64,000 bases of DNA from Gemmatimonadaceae bacterium (GTDB lineage Bacteria; Gemmatimonadota; Gemmatimonadetes; Gemmatimonadales; Gemmatimonadaceae), in assembly GCA_037721215.1 (NCBI GenBank), contig JBBJNV010000012.1:53222-117221 (forward strand), written 5' to 3'. Below, one piece after another: positions 1 through 10,153 of this stretch; position 1 is the first letter of the stretch; every line of letters starts with the position of its first letter. The translations under genes were made by a program, and so were the position numbers. The notes beneath the pieces are model-generated. The model made no database searches and was not told where the DNA came from. It worked only from the letters and a program-made list of their open reading frames with translations.

Positions 1-1
1 G

Positions 2-715
2 CATATTATCAAGCCCTCCTGTGCAAGAGCGGGCTTCGACGCCACAAGGAGCGATGATGTTGAGCGGACGAATCACATCATTCTTGATGTGCTCCGCAGA
101 GTCCTTCAGGCCGACGTAGTTCTCTGTGACTTGAGTGGTCGAAATCCAAACGTCCTGTACGAACTCGGCGTGCGGCAGGCATTCAACAAACCGGTCGTAC
201 TAATCAAGGATTCGCAGACCGAGCGCATCTTTGACATTCAGGGTTTGAGAGACATCGAGTATGACGCGGCGCTACGGATTGATCGCATCGCTCCCGCAGT
301 CAACGCGATCTCAGCCGCGTTAACCACGACGACCGATGGCAATCAAGAAGAGATTAACTCCCTGATCCAATTATTGGGTGTTCAGGCTGCGTCGGTTCCA
401 CAACGCACCGAAATATCCGGGGAAACAAGCCTTATTCTCAATTCGCTAAACGACATCTCGAAACGCTTGGCTTTGCTTGAGCGATCTACGCCGGCACCAA
501 AACCAGCCAAAACGACATCTTCCAACGATAATTTCGACGATTTCCCCGCGGCCTTAGACACATATACGATGGGCGATCCTGTAATTCATAAGAATCTAGG
601 TAAGGGCAAAGTAGTCGCTCTGAAGGGTGACGTAGTCAGCGTTCATTTTCACAATGGCAGGCGAAAGGATTTCAAAGACGACGATCCAGAGCTGACCTGG
701 GAGCTTCCTTTTTGA
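2..715 (+). CDS. TIR-like / nucleoside 2-deoxyribosyltransferase-like protein, 5'-truncated by window edge
   Basis: The reading frame is open from base 2, so the true start lies outside the window; the first start codon inside is a GTG at 89. The N-terminal part carries an ADVVLCDLSGRNPNVLYELG block followed by a conserved basic helix. That pattern is typical of TIR-like and deoxyribosyltransferase-like Rossmann domains that bind nucleotides and occur in bacterial defence proteins. A polar linker follows, and the last ~50 residues (GDPVIHKNLGKGKVV onward) look like a small beta-barrel of the CarD/Tudor sort. Known of the family: NAD or nucleotide hydrolysis or sensing. Inferred: a defence or stress-response role, supported weakly by the convergent HEPN gene next door. 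Confidence 0.6.
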   Translation, partial: HIIKPSCARAGFDATRSDDVERTNHIILDVLRRVLQADVVLCDLSGRNPNVLYELGVRQAFNKPVVLIKDSQTERIFDIQGLRDIEYDAALRIDRIAPAVNAISAALTTTTDGNQEEINSLIQLLGVQAASVPQRTEISGETSLILNSLNDISKRLALLERSTPAPKPAKTTSSNDNFDDFPAALDTYTMGDPVIHKNLGKGKVVALKGDVVSVHFHNGRRKDFKDDDPELTWELPF

Positions 716-819
716 AATTCCGTGAGTTCCCGTCTAAACGCCAAAGCTCTGCTGCGAGGGCATCAAATAGTAGCGAGCGAAGCGAGCACTCAGTCGCGCC
801 TCGTCTGCAGCAGTGCACG

Positions 820-1740
820 TTATGCCGCAGGGGAGGCATCGCTAGATGTGCGGGAGTCGCCTGCTGTGATATACCCTTCACCTACAAATCCGCGCGAAAT
901 AAGCTCGCCATCGATATGGCCGGCGAGCTCCTCCAGAGACGTCAACGCATAACGGCCGAAGCCCTTCGTAATATTCAACCGACCGCCGACGCAGGTGGGA
1001 GTGGTGATTAAGTCACCAAACCTCTCTAGAAACCTCTCGTCAATCTTGCCTGCATTGTGAACTATGAGATGGCGTGCCTCTATGTACATAAGGGCCCTAC
1101 GTGTCAACGTCTCGGGAAGCAGAACACCCGTGTGATCAAGAATCCGTTCTAGGAGTTGCTGAGTGCTTTTGGTTGCCTCTAATCGTCGAAATACCTTTTC
1201 GACCATGACGTCGCGTATGGCCTCGAAGCTACCAAGAGTCACGACCTCGTGATAGTCGAACTTCCCGGGCGCTTTACTTACGACAGCAAGTGGATTGCGG
1301 TCGTACAATTCGCCAAGTAGCTCCTGAAGGTATTCCGCGAGAAACGCGTAGGCGCTATGCAGAACGTACTCGGCGCTGTTGCGTCGTAGGCGGTTGGCGA
1401 AGCCAGCGCGATCGGATACGCGGATCGAGATGCCCTTCTGCGCCAGTACTGCACTAATACTGGCTTTCTGATCTGGCGCGCGCCGGAGCTCTCGCATAGC
1501 TGCCGAGATGCAGGCGTCAACGCCATTGAGATAGAGGCGCGCGTCAGTAAGACGGGAGGAGAGAAGCGCGAAAGGCTTTGAACGAGTCGGCACGACGTCC
1601 CCGCCGAGAAAGAGTGATGGATGTTGCGGCATAACTATTAAATGGACTGCCGACCTAGACTGCGGAGAGCCGACGAAAACCGCAAGCGTCGGATACTTTG
1701 CAACTGCCAATGCAGCCGTAAGAGTCGACCGAACTCTCAT
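820..1740 (-). CDS. HEPN-domain protein, putative RNase of the RiboL-PSP/MAE_28990 type
   Basis: This 306-residue protein is mostly helical. Near residue 225 it has EARHLIVHNAGKIDERF, which fits the R-x4-H active-site motif of HEPN ribonucleases, in the form seen in the RiboL-PSP-HEPN group. HEPN proteins usually act as toxins or abortive-infection effectors that cut RNA. No antitoxin-like small gene is visible next to it; the neighbour across 100 bp is the convergent TIR-like gene. The ATG at 1740 gives the longest form. A later Met (residue 37) is possible because the first 36 residues are weakly conserved-looking. The substrate is not predictable from sequence. Confidence 0.6.
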   Translation of the reverse strand: MRVRSTLTAALAVAKYPTLAVFVGSPQSRSAVHLIVMPQHPSLFLGGDVVPTRSKPFALLSSRLTDARLYLNGVDACISAAMRELRRAPDQKASISAVLAQKGISIRVSDRAGFANRLRRNSAEYVLHSAYAFLAEYLQELLGELYDRNPLAVVSKAPGKFDYHEVVTLGSFEAIRDVMVEKVFRRLEATKSTQQLLERILDHTGVLLPETLTRRALMYIEARHLIVHNAGKIDERFLERFGDLITTPTCVGGRLNITKGFGRYALTSLEELAGHIDGELISRGFVGEGYITAGDSRTSSDASPAA

Positions 1741-1874
1741 CAGGCCAACGAGTTGCAGCTCTGCGGACGAAACAGGAGAAAAAGCAATGGCTGCAGAATC
1801 CCCGCAGCCTATTAATGCGTGAGCTTATTGGAGAGCGTAGGCATCTGCATGACCGCCCCCGCCATCTCGAACAC

Positions 1875-4800
1875 TCACTTCCCGCCCAGTGTCACGACGA
1901 CCTTGCGCCTCCGCCCATCGTCAACAAGCTCGATTGGCCCCTCAATATGAATGCCGTCGACAGTCGTTGAAGCCACACCGCTTTGCACCCCGTGCGGATT
2001 GTTGACTGTGATCGAATACGCAGTGTTACCGTGCAGGTACTCAATCCCGAATCCCGCCCACGCCGAGGGTATGCACGGATCGATACTCAAAGTGCTCCCT
2101 CGCTTGTTGAAGCCTATTATCGACTCGACGCCAACACGATACTGCCAGCTCGCCGAGCCAGTGTACCAGGTCCATCCGCCGCGCCCGAGATGTCCTTCAG
2201 CCGTATACACATCCGCCGCGACCACATACGGCTCTACCTTATAGGTAGCAACGGCTTCGGCGGTGAGCGAGTGGGTCACCGGATTCGTCATCTGAAATAG
2301 TTCGAACGCACGGTTGCCGTCGCCCAGCATTGCGGTGGCAAGTACTCCCCACATCGCAGCGTGCGTATACTGCGCGCCGTTCTCACGAACACCGGGCAGA
2401 TACCCCTGGATGTAGCCGGGGTCGTGTGCTCCACGGTCGAACGCGGGAGTCAGGAGCATCAACAATCGCGCGTCCTCGCGCACAAGATGCTGGTTGAAGG
2501 ACTGCATCGCCGTCCGCGCCCGGTCGGGTGCGCCAGCGCGAGAAATCACGCTCCAACTTTGCGCGATCGCGTCGATCCTGCACTCCTCGTTAGCGCTCGA
2601 CCCGAGCGGCGCGCCATCGTCGTAATACGCTCGGCGGTACCACGCACCATCCCACGACGTCTGCTCGATGGCATCGCTGTAGCGGCTCGCGGTCTCCAGA
2701 AATTCGGCGGCAACCGCGTGATCGCCCCGCGCCTGCGAGTGAGTGGCGAATTCACGCAATGTCGCAATGAGAAACCAGGCGAGCCACACACTCTCCCCTT
2801 TTCCCTCGATACCCACGCGGTTCATGCCGTCATTCCAGTCGCCGCCGCCGATCAGCGGCAGCCCATGCGCGCCCGACGTGCATGCCCGCCGCAACGCGCG
2901 CACGCAGTGATCGTATAGAGATTCAGTCAGCGGCGATATATCGGGCACTCCATACAACTCGTCTTCGTCCGGCAGGAGTTGTCGCGATGTGACGTACGGC
3001 ACCATCTCGTCCAGAATCGAAGCGTCTCCCACCACTCGCAGGTAATGATTCACCACAAATGGCAGCCAGATGAGATCGTCGGCAAAGCGCGTCCTTACGC
3101 CTCGTCCGCTATCCGGATGCCACCAGTGCTGAACGTCCCCCTCCTCGAACTGTCTCGAACACGCATGGAGAATATGATTGCGGGCGAGCAGCGGCTCGGC
3201 GTAAACGAACGCCATCGCGTCCTGAAGCTGATCCCTGAAACCAAACGCTCCACTCGACTGGTACAGCGCGATTCTTCCCCACATTCTGCATGACAATGCC
3301 TGATACAGCGCCCACTGATTCACCATCAGATCGAAAGTCGGCTCGGGCGTCGTCACACGAATCGTGGACAAGCGCTTGTGCCACGCAGCCGCCGACTGAT
3401 CGAGCGCGGCATTTGCCACGAGCGGCGACCTGTATTGTCTCGCCATCGCAACGGCACCGTCTGTTCCGTTGCCCGATCCGAGCAGAACGGTAATGTCGCG
3501 AGTCTCTCCGGGCGAAAGCTCGATGGATGCCTGAAGCGCGGCACACGCATCGACCACTTCTTCCGTGTTTCCATCGAGGTGTGTGCCAGTGAGCCCCAAT
3601 GGAGACGCGAGTGATCCGTTCCGCCCGATAAAGCTGCGGCGATTGGCGGTAGCGGCCGACAACGGTTCGCTCAGGGATGAAAATGCCACCCGGGTTGCGA
3701 ATTCCGGCTCGAAAGTATTTACGGCGAGCATCGTGCTCTCGTCAGACAACAACCGGGTCTTCACGTGGCTTTGTGTTCGCTCCCGGTTGCCACCCAGCAC
3801 CCACTCTGCATAGCTGGTAATGGTGATTCGCCGGATCCGTGTTCCCGAATTGGTAAGCGACAGCACCTGAATTTTTACCGGATCTACTTCGGGCATCCCC
3901 ACTCGAAGACTTGTCAGGATTTCGTCATGCGCATGTTCGAAGACTGAATATCCGGCGCCATGTCGAATCGTGTAGCGAGTTGTTTCGCGAATCGGCGCCG
4001 GCGTAGGGGTCCATATCTGTCCGGTGTCTTCGTCGCGAATGTAGATGCACTCACCCGCGGGGTCCTGCACTGGATCGTTCTGCCACGGCGTAAGGCGGAA
4101 GAAACTGCTGTTAATGCTCCAGGTCGGCCCGGCGCCACACTCGCTGATGAGAAAGCCGCCCGAGGGGTTCGCGACCACATTGATCCAGGGAGCTGGAGGT
4201 AGCCGATTACCGTCAAGCCTTATCTCGTATTCTCCCTGTCCATTGAATCCGCCGAGTCCGTTGAAGAATGCGAGATCATCCGGGGGGTCGCCGTGGAGCA
4301 TGCCGGAAGGAGAGCTTTGTAAAGGAGTGTCTGGCGGCGCATCATTCAGGCCCGACAGACTGGTGGTGATATCGGCCGGTGACGGCACAATTGCATCAAC
4401 GCCTGGCGCGGCCCCGTTGTCGTTCAGCATGTGGGCCAGCGAAGCGCCACCGCTGTTTATCCGAATTCGCGCCGATGCTTCGAGTGCCTGCATCTCAGCT
4501 TCAGACAATGCATCGCGCCGGCGCACGAACACGCCGCGTGGCTGGTCGAGAAAATCAGTCCCCCCGCTCGCGCGCACCGTCGAGGCAACATCATCGCTGC
4601 GCTCACCAGCGCGTTGACCCTCGCACACGATTACGAGATCGCACGCAATTCCCTTTAATGTCCAATATCTGTGAAGCGTGAGAAGCTCTCTCACACGACA
4701 TTCATCTCCGGATGCACTGAGGGTCGCCAGAACGATCGGCCATTCCCCGCTCACCCCGATGGCGACAAGCTCAGCCCGTCCAACCTCGGATTCCATTTTT

Positions 4801-5825
4801 CCTGACACAAGTTGCCCTGCGGCCGGCCCTCCGTAGAGCAACATTCCCGCGGCGTTCTGATAAGCGGCCGCTTCCGCAGCGGAGACGCCGAGATCATCAC
4901 GTGCGCATGCTGCACCTGATAGCGAGGATCCAAACGGTTTTTCCGCCTCCTCGAATCCGGAATACACACGCGCCTGCTCGAGAGCCGCGTCGCGGTCCGC
5001 TGCCGCGAAGGTCGTGAAGATGACATGCGCGGACTCGCCGCCGGGAATGGTCACCCTCGTGCGTAGCGCGAGAACCGGGTCGAGCACTGCACCGACACTG
5101 CCAGTGAGCGAGCCGGCATTGTCCATTGCCAGCGGGTTGCGTGACGAACGCCCGCGCCCGATGAAACTGGCGCGATCGGTTTCGCAGCTTACCGGGAATC
5201 CACCAGGGCCACTCACGGCAATCGTGTGGCCGCACCACAGGGTATCATCCTTCGCCGAACGAGGGCGCCGCATCGCCAGTATCGTCCCGCTCTCCGGCAG
5301 CCACTCTGTCTGCACAAACAGATTGGAGAATGCACGGTGGCCGCGATCGGATGCGAGCGGTGCGAGAACGACTTCCTGGTAACTCGTGAGCTCTATCTCC
5401 GCTTCCGAGTCCGACAGATTGGCGACGGTGACGCGCCGTGATTCCGCAGCCGCACCGGCAACGACGATTATCTCAGTCGTGGTCTCGATGCTTCCATCAC
5501 GACGTTGAAACGTCACCCTGTCGTCCGCCATTGTAACACGGTACCAGTGCGCAGTTGCGCAAACGGGCTGATGACCTGCGGACCAGATTGTCCCCGTACG
5601 CAGGTTCCTCAGATAGCACCACTGCCCGTAGTCGTCGCGAGTGGCGTCCGCTCGCCACCGGTTGATCGCGATGTCTCCATGCTGGCTCAGGCCGCCACCA
5701 GCACTGGTGACGATGGTGGTATATGGAACCTGGCCAAGAATGGCGATCGTGGGCAAAGGCGTATCGGCGGTTTCCAGCGTCCGAACCGCTGGATCTTCGG
5801 AAACAGAATTCACTGACAAGGGCAC
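1875..5825 (-). CDS. GH94-family glycoside phosphorylase, probable 1,2-beta-oligoglucan phosphorylase / cyclic glucan synthase C-half-like
   Basis: The 1316-residue protein holds two successive GH94 N-terminal beta-supersandwich units (about residues 20-320 and 500-790), then the (alpha/alpha)6 catalytic barrel. The barrel contains the family signature GGGDWNDGMNRVG near residue 990; its first Asp is the general acid. No membrane segments or GT84 domain are present, so it is not a full cyclic beta-1,2-glucan synthase but matches the phosphorolytic half of one. Free-standing proteins of this kind phosphorolyse beta-1,2-gluco-oligosaccharides to glucose-1-phosphate in the cytoplasm. The start is a GTG with no clear Shine-Dalgarno site. 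It is divergent from the LacI-type regulator and shares a 94-bp control region. Specificity is inferred from the GH144 gene downstream; cellobiose or laminaribiose phosphorylase is less likely at this length. Confidence 0.8.
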   Translation of the reverse strand: MPLSVNSVSEDPAVRTLETADTPLPTIAILGQVPYTTIVTSAGGGLSQHGDIAINRWRADATRDDYGQWCYLRNLRTGTIWSAGHQPVCATAHWYRVTMADDRVTFQRRDGSIETTTEIIVVAGAAAESRRVTVANLSDSEAEIELTSYQEVVLAPLASDRGHRAFSNLFVQTEWLPESGTILAMRRPRSAKDDTLWCGHTIAVSGPGGFPVSCETDRASFIGRGRSSRNPLAMDNAGSLTGSVGAVLDPVLALRTRVTIPGGESAHVIFTTFAAADRDAALEQARVYSGFEEAEKPFGSSLSGAACARDDLGVSAAEAAAYQNAAGMLLYGGPAAGQLVSGKMESEVGRAELVAIGVSGEWPIVLATLSASGDECRVRELLTLHRYWTLKGIACDLVIVCEGQRAGERSDDVASTVRASGGTDFLDQPRGVFVRRRDALSEAEMQALEASARIRINSGGASLAHMLNDNGAAPGVDAIVPSPADITTSLSGLNDAPPDTPLQSSPSGMLHGDPPDDLAFFNGLGGFNGQGEYEIRLDGNRLPPAPWINVVANPSGGFLISECGAGPTWSINSSFFRLTPWQNDPVQDPAGECIYIRDEDTGQIWTPTPAPIRETTRYTIRHGAGYSVFEHAHDEILTSLRVGMPEVDPVKIQVLSLTNSGTRIRRITITSYAEWVLGGNRERTQSHVKTRLLSDESTMLAVNTFEPEFATRVAFSSLSEPLSAATANRRSFIGRNGSLASPLGLTGTHLDGNTEEVVDACAALQASIELSPGETRDITVLLGSGNGTDGAVAMARQYRSPLVANAALDQSAAAWHKRLSTIRVTTPEPTFDLMVNQWALYQALSCRMWGRIALYQSSGAFGFRDQLQDAMAFVYAEPLLARNHILHACSRQFEEGDVQHWWHPDSGRGVRTRFADDLIWLPFVVNHYLRVVGDASILDEMVPYVTSRQLLPDEDELYGVPDISPLTESLYDHCVRALRRACTSGAHGLPLIGGGDWNDGMNRVGIEGKGESVWLAWFLIATLREFATHSQARGDHAVAAEFLETASRYSDAIEQTSWDGAWYRRAYYDDGAPLGSSANEECRIDAIAQSWSVISRAGAPDRARTAMQSFNQHLVREDARLLMLLTPAFDRGAHDPGYIQGYLPGVRENGAQYTHAAMWGVLATAMLGDGNRAFELFQMTNPVTHSLTAEAVATYKVEPYVVAADVYTAEGHLGRGGWTWYTGSASWQYRVGVESIIGFNKRGSTLSIDPCIPSAWAGFGIEYLHGNTAYSITVNNPHGVQSGVASTTVDGIHIEGPIELVDDGRRRKVVVTLGGK

Positions 5826-5876
5826 ATTGTTTCGTTCGCCGAGAAACGGATTGAAAACTCTTCTGTTGCGTTTCGA

Positions 5877-5890
5877 TGTAAACGATTACA
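5877..5890. promoter_or_regulatory. LacI-family operator
   Basis: TGTAAACGATTACA is a 14-bp palindrome matching its own reverse complement except at two symmetric positions, with the central CG typical of LacI/GalR operators. It lies 30 bp upstream of the LacI-type regulator start and 52 bp upstream of the divergent GH94 start. It is therefore well placed to control both directions and autoregulate the repressor. Confidence 0.65.
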
Positions 5891-5919
5891 TTCTGGCCTG
5901 TTCGTCAACCCGTGGGGCG

Positions 5920-7020
5920 ATGGCAACCATAAAAGACGTTGCACGCGAAGCATCCGTATCGATAGCTACCGTTTCCCGCGTCTTCAACGGCGTGGATGCC
6001 GTGCGCGATGAAACCGCCCGCCGGGTGAGAGCCGCCGCTGCGCTGCTGCGTTACGCCCCCCACCGTGGAGCACGCAGCCTCATCACCAGCCGTACGAACA
6101 CCCTCGGCGTTCTGCTCCCCGATCTCTACGGCGAATTTTTCTCCGAATTGCTACGGGGAATCGATCTCGCGGCCCGGCGGAGCGGTTACCACATACTCGT
6201 CTCGCGCTCATGCGAAGGTCGCTCCGAGCTCGAGGAAGCCATGCGCGCCATGCGTGGTCGCGTTGACGGCGTGCTGCTCATGTCACCTGACATCGACGCC
6301 GAGTCGCTCCTCAACTTTCCGCTCAACCTGCCCGTCGTACTGCTCTGCTCCGATTCAAAGGGACACACGGTTGACTCGGTGATCATCGAGAACTGCAAAG
6401 GGGCGAGAGAGATAGTCGGGCACCTCGTCTCACTTGGCCACCGGCGGATTGCAATCATCAAAGGCGCGATCGGAAATTATGATGCCGCTGAGCGACTGAG
6501 AGGATATCGCATGGCACTGCGCGAGGCAGGCATCGCTCCCGAGCGAGCGCTCGAGATCTATGGCGGGTTCACCGAGGCCGGAGGATACGCAGCCGCGGTG
6601 ACATTGCTCGCGCTGCCCATGCGGCCCACCGCGATTTTCGCGGCCAATGATTCGATGGCGATCGGAGCACTGAGTGCACTTCGCGAGTCGCGCATCCGCA
6701 TTCCCGAAGACATGGCAATCGCGGGTTTCGACGACATCCCGCTGGCGCGCTATATGGACCCGCCGCTTTCGTCGGTGCGAGTGCCTATCTCGGACCTGGG
6801 GGCTCGGGCAGTCGGGATCCTGCTCCACGGAATCACGCACAAGAACGAGCACAAACGGCGTCGGGAGCGCGTATCCACGGAGCTCGTCGTGCGACGATCA
6901 TGCGGCGCACCATGCGCCGAGCGTCCGCCGCCTTCGCGCGGCGCGGGCAAAGCAGTGAGTTCCGGCCGTCGCAGGCCGTCGATAGGTGAAAACAACGCAA
7001 CAACAACTGGAGAGACTTAA
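5920..7020 (+). CDS. LacI-family transcriptional regulator
   Basis: The protein (366 aa) begins with the canonical LacI headpiece MATIKDVAREASVSIATVSR, so the ATG at 5920 is chosen over the longer in-frame opening. A hinge and a periplasmic-binding-like effector domain follow (GVLLPDLYGEFFSELLRGI; a ligand-site AANDSMAIGAL; AGFDDIPLARYMDPPLSSV near the end). A basic, Pro/Arg-rich tail of about 40 residues is unusual for the family. It presumably senses a beta-glucan-derived sugar and binds the palindrome 30 bp upstream. The stop codon abuts the ATG of the TonB receptor, so the two genes are co-transcribed. Confidence 0.88.
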   Translation: MATIKDVAREASVSIATVSRVFNGVDAVRDETARRVRAAAALLRYAPHRGARSLITSRTNTLGVLLPDLYGEFFSELLRGIDLAARRSGYHILVSRSCEGRSELEEAMRAMRGRVDGVLLMSPDIDAESLLNFPLNLPVVLLCSDSKGHTVDSVIIENCKGAREIVGHLVSLGHRRIAIIKGAIGNYDAAERLRGYRMALREAGIAPERALEIYGGFTEAGGYAAAVTLLALPMRPTAIFAANDSMAIGALSALRESRIRIPEDMAIAGFDDIPLARYMDPPLSSVRVPISDLGARAVGILLHGITHKNEHKRRRERVSTELVVRRSCGAPCAERPPPSRGAGKAVSSGRRRPSIGENNATTTGET

Positions 7021-9984
7021 ATGTTCAGGGACAGGTTAAGGCTTCAACGATTTTCTCGAACGGTCGCACTCGCGGTTCTGGGCATGCTTGCCCTGACAGC
7101 CACCAGTGCTGCCGCGCAGAATACGACCGGAACCATTCGCGGAGTGATAAGCTCGGGCGGAAGCGTCATCAGCGACGCCCAGATCCAGGTCAGGGATCCT
7201 GCAACCGGAGTGCAGCGCGGCGCCATCAGTCGTGCCGATGGCTCATTTACTCTGGCCGGCCTCAGCCCGGCAACCTACGATATGACGGTTCGCCGAATCG
7301 GCAGCGCTCCCCAGACCCGGCGCGTGGTAGTGCAAATCGGCTCAACCCAGATCCAGAACTTCGCAATCAACGAACAGGCGGCTCAACTCGAGGCCGTTGT
7401 GGTGCAGGCGCAATCTTCGTTTGAGACCCGCACCTCGGAAGTCGCGACGAACGTCACGCAGGCACAGATTGAAAAGCTACCGACACCGAGTCGCAACTTT
7501 CTCGATCTGGCCGCATTGACGCCCGGCATCACGGTCACAGAAGATCGCGTCAACGGTCAGTTCAGAACGTTTTCGGCGGGTGGCCAGGGAGCCAACGCGG
7601 TCAACCTCTTCGTTGACGGGACGAGTCTCAAGAACGATCTGACTGCCGGTGGCGTAGCCGGCCAGGACGCGAGCCGGGGTAACCCCTTCCCGCGGAATGC
7701 GATCAAGGAATACCGCGTTATCAGCCAGAACTTCAAAGCCGAGTATCAGAAAGCGTCGAGCGCGATCATTACGGCGACGACCAAGTCGGGCGGCAACGTC
7801 TGGAGCGGCAACGCTCTTTTCGGCTACCAGAATCAGGGACTGGTTGGGCTCGATACCTTCCAGCGCCGTGACAAGAACAACGCCCCTAAGACGTTCAGGA
7901 AGCCGGAATACCGGCGCAGCCTGGCGGCCCTGAGCATCGGGGGTCCGATCGTCAAGGACAAGATTCACATTTTCGGTTCCTACGAAGGCAATTATCAGAA
8001 CCGGGCAAACCGGGTGAATTTCGCTACTCCACCTACCGGCTTTGCGGCACTCGACTCCGTCAATCTCACGCAGTACAACGGCAACTTCACATCTCCGTTC
8101 CGCGAAACGTTGCTGTTTGGAAAGCTCACCAACGCCATCAACGAGAACTCCTCGGCGGAGCTCAGCTTCAGCAATCGCAATGAAACGGATATCCGGGACT
8201 TCGGGGGCTCGACTGCCTTCCAGTCGGCGGTTGACTTCCAACAGAACGTGAGCATTGGACAGCTCAAGTACAACTATTTTGTCGGATCGCTGCTCAACGA
8301 AGCCAAAATTGACTATTCCCGCTTCCAGCGGAATCCGCAACCTGCCAGTCCCGGCATGGCTTCGCGATTGTTCTTCTATCCAAACGGTGACGCGCGAATT
8401 GGAAGCAATCTCAGCAGGCAGGACTATATCCAGAAGCGTCTCGGAATCCGCGACGATATCACGTATTCCGGCCTGCAGCTCGGCGGCGAGCACATTCTCA
8501 AAGCCGGTGCGAATTTCGATTTCGTCAAGTATGACATCCTGAAGGACAATCGAAGCACACCGGAGTTCGTTTACAGCAACATCGAGGGCGGAGTCAACTA
8601 CGGCTTCCGGTCTCCGTTTCAGCTGGTATACGGCACGGGCGACGGCACAGTCAACACCAACAACAACCAGCTGGGTGTTTATCTGCAGGACGACTGGACG
8701 CCAATCTCACGGCTGACCTTGAATCTCGGCGTACGCTGGGACTACGAGTCGCAGATGCTGAACCGCAATTACGTAACGCCGCAGAACGTCGTTGATACCC
8801 TCACGCGCTACAACAATCAGCTGATTACTCCGCTCGATCTGAGCCGCTACATCAGCACCGGCAGCAACCGCAAGCCCTTCTACGGCGCCATTCAACCGCG
8901 CCTTGGATTCTCACTTGCCGTGGATGAGAACAGCCGGACGACAATCTTTGGCGGCTGGGGCATCTACTACGATCGTATTCCGTTCGATCTGTACGCGGTG
9001 GACGAGCAGCTCAAATTGAGCCACCCGGAGTTCACAGTCCGATTTGCGCCCAGAGGAGTTGCACCGGGACCGGGTCAGGTGGCGTTTCTTGACTCCTACC
9101 TTACTGCCGACCGGGCAACGCTCGATGCACTGGTCAAGTCTTCCGGAAAGCCGGAAGCCTGGCTGATCGACAGCGAAGCCAAGGTTCCGCGCTCAAAGCA
9201 GATGAACATTGGCGTCCGTCAGGTTCTGGGAAGCTTCGTGATGTCCGCGACGTATGCGAACGTCAAGGGAGAAGACCAGATGGTGCTCAACTGGGCCAAC
9301 ATCGGTCTCAACGCCGAAGGCCGTTGCTGCCGCGACTTTCCGATTCGGGATCACGGGTTTAGCAACTTCATCTACTCGACAAACGACAAGAAAACCTGGT
9401 ATGACGCGCTTCTCATACAGGTCGACAGGCCGTATCGACGGTCTTCCCCGGACGCAATTGGATGGGGACTTGGCGTTGCATACACCAATGCAAACCGGTC
9501 GATACAAGGTGCAGACGGGTTGAACGATGATTTCTCGTTCCCGAACGCACTCAGCATTCCGAAACATCCTTCCAACGACGAGCGGCAGCGGGTAGTCGCT
9601 AACTGGATTACAGATTTACCATATCTCTTTGGAATCCAGTTCTCCGGACTGGCCACGCTCGGCGGCAAGTTCACGCAGGACGTTGGATGCCCCGGCCGGT
9701 TCTGTGGAGTTGGCACCACTGAGAACGCTTATCAGCGTGGGGGCTTCACGGTTCCCGGTACGTTCCCGTACCAGAACGTCGACCTGCGACTCCGGAAGGA
9801 TTTCCTGAGTTTCGGGCGCACGGGAATGGCGTTCGGGCTCACGGTGGATGCCTTCAATGCATTGAACCGCGACAACTTCGGCTGTTACAAGACTGGAAAC
9901 CGTAAGGACAAGGATTTCGGTTCCCCGGATTGCATCGTCAGCGACGCGCGGAGATATCAGTTGGGTGCGGAACTCAACTTCTGA
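7021..9984 (+). CDS. TonB-dependent outer-membrane receptor with CarboxypepD_reg domain
   Basis: The 987-residue protein starts with a signal peptide ending TSAAAQ. An Ig-like carboxypeptidase-regulatory domain follows at about 38-110 ([11 protein letters not shown]...), then a plug domain (about 140-260) and a long beta-barrel that ends in the aromatic residue of LGAELNF. Such receptors import oligosaccharides and other large solutes using TonB energy. It follows the LacI-type regulator without a gap and has a good GGAGAG ribosome site in the preceding codons. Context suggests uptake of beta-1,2-gluco-oligosaccharides. No SusD-like partner is present, which fits the Gemmatimonadota/Acidobacteriota receptor type rather than Bacteroidota. 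Confidence 0.9.
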   Translation: MFRDRLRLQRFSRTVALAVLGMLALTATSAAAQNTTGTIRGVISSGGSVISDAQIQVRDPATGVQRGAISRADGSFTLAGLSPATYDMTVRRIGSAPQTRRVVVQIGSTQIQNFAINEQAAQLEAVVVQAQSSFETRTSEVATNVTQAQIEKLPTPSRNFLDLAALTPGITVTEDRVNGQFRTFSAGGQGANAVNLFVDGTSLKNDLTAGGVAGQDASRGNPFPRNAIKEYRVISQNFKAEYQKASSAIITATTKSGGNVWSGNALFGYQNQGLVGLDTFQRRDKNNAPKTFRKPEYRRSLAALSIGGPIVKDKIHIFGSYEGNYQNRANRVNFATPPTGFAALDSVNLTQYNGNFTSPFRETLLFGKLTNAINENSSAELSFSNRNETDIRDFGGSTAFQSAVDFQQNVSIGQLKYNYFVGSLLNEAKIDYSRFQRNPQPASPGMASRLFFYPNGDARIGSNLSRQDYIQKRLGIRDDITYSGLQLGGEHILKAGANFDFVKYDILKDNRSTPEFVYSNIEGGVNYGFRSPFQLVYGTGDGTVNTNNNQLGVYLQDDWTPISRLTLNLGVRWDYESQMLNRNYVTPQNVVDTLTRYNNQLITPLDLSRYISTGSNRKPFYGAIQPRLGFSLAVDENSRTTIFGGWGIYYDRIPFDLYAVDEQLKLSHPEFTVRFAPRGVAPGPGQVAFLDSYLTADRATLDALVKSSGKPEAWLIDSEAKVPRSKQMNIGVRQVLGSFVMSATYANVKGEDQMVLNWANIGLNAEGRCCRDFPIRDHGFSNFIYSTNDKKTWYDALLIQVDRPYRRSSPDAIGWGLGVAYTNANRSIQGADGLNDDFSFPNALSIPKHPSNDERQRVVANWITDLPYLFGIQFSGLATLGGKFTQDVGCPGRFCGVGTTENAYQRGGFTVPGTFPYQNVDLRLRKDFLSFGRTGMAFGLTVDAFNALNRDNFGCYKTGNRKDKDFGSPDCIVSDARRYQLGAELNF

Positions 9985-9991
9985 CTTCTGA

Positions 9992-10020
9992 GCCACGGGA
10001 TACGACCGGTATCCCGTGGC
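9992..10020 (+). terminator. Strong hairpin after the TonB receptor
   Basis: GCCACGGGATAC and its exact complement GTATCCCGTGGC form a 12-bp stem around a 5-base loop, 8 bp after the receptor stop. Only a weak T run follows, so it may be a Rho-independent-like terminator or an mRNA-stabilising hairpin. Confidence 0.65.
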
Positions 10021-10052
10021 TGTTCAGGAATACCACGAATGGAGCACTTGTC

Positions 10053-10153
10053 ATGAATCGTTCGTGTTCGGCATTCACGCGGCTAACTTTATCGTCCTGC
10101 TCGCCGCGGCCTGTTCGACTACCCGCACTGAACCGTTAGCGGCCATGTCTTGA
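10053..10153 (+). pseudogene. Truncated, frameshifted start of a lipoprotein gene
   Basis: An ATG at 10053 opens MNRSCSAFTR. A one-base shift then gives a good lipoprotein signal sequence, ANFIVLLAAACSTTRTE, with lipobox LAAAC. The frame ends after about 30 residues where it meets the GmrSD-like remnant on the other strand. I read this as the 5' stump of the gene that once followed the TonB receptor, cut off by the island. What the gene encoded cannot be told. Confidence 0.4.

Noticed and set aside
5641..5919. Longer start for the LacI-type regulator
   Set aside because: It would overlap the divergent GH94 gene and run through the operator; the DNA-binding headpiece starts exactly at 5920.
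7477..8493. 338-residue leftward frame inside the TonB receptor
   Set aside because: Antisense shadow of a clear receptor gene; no ribosome site or family.
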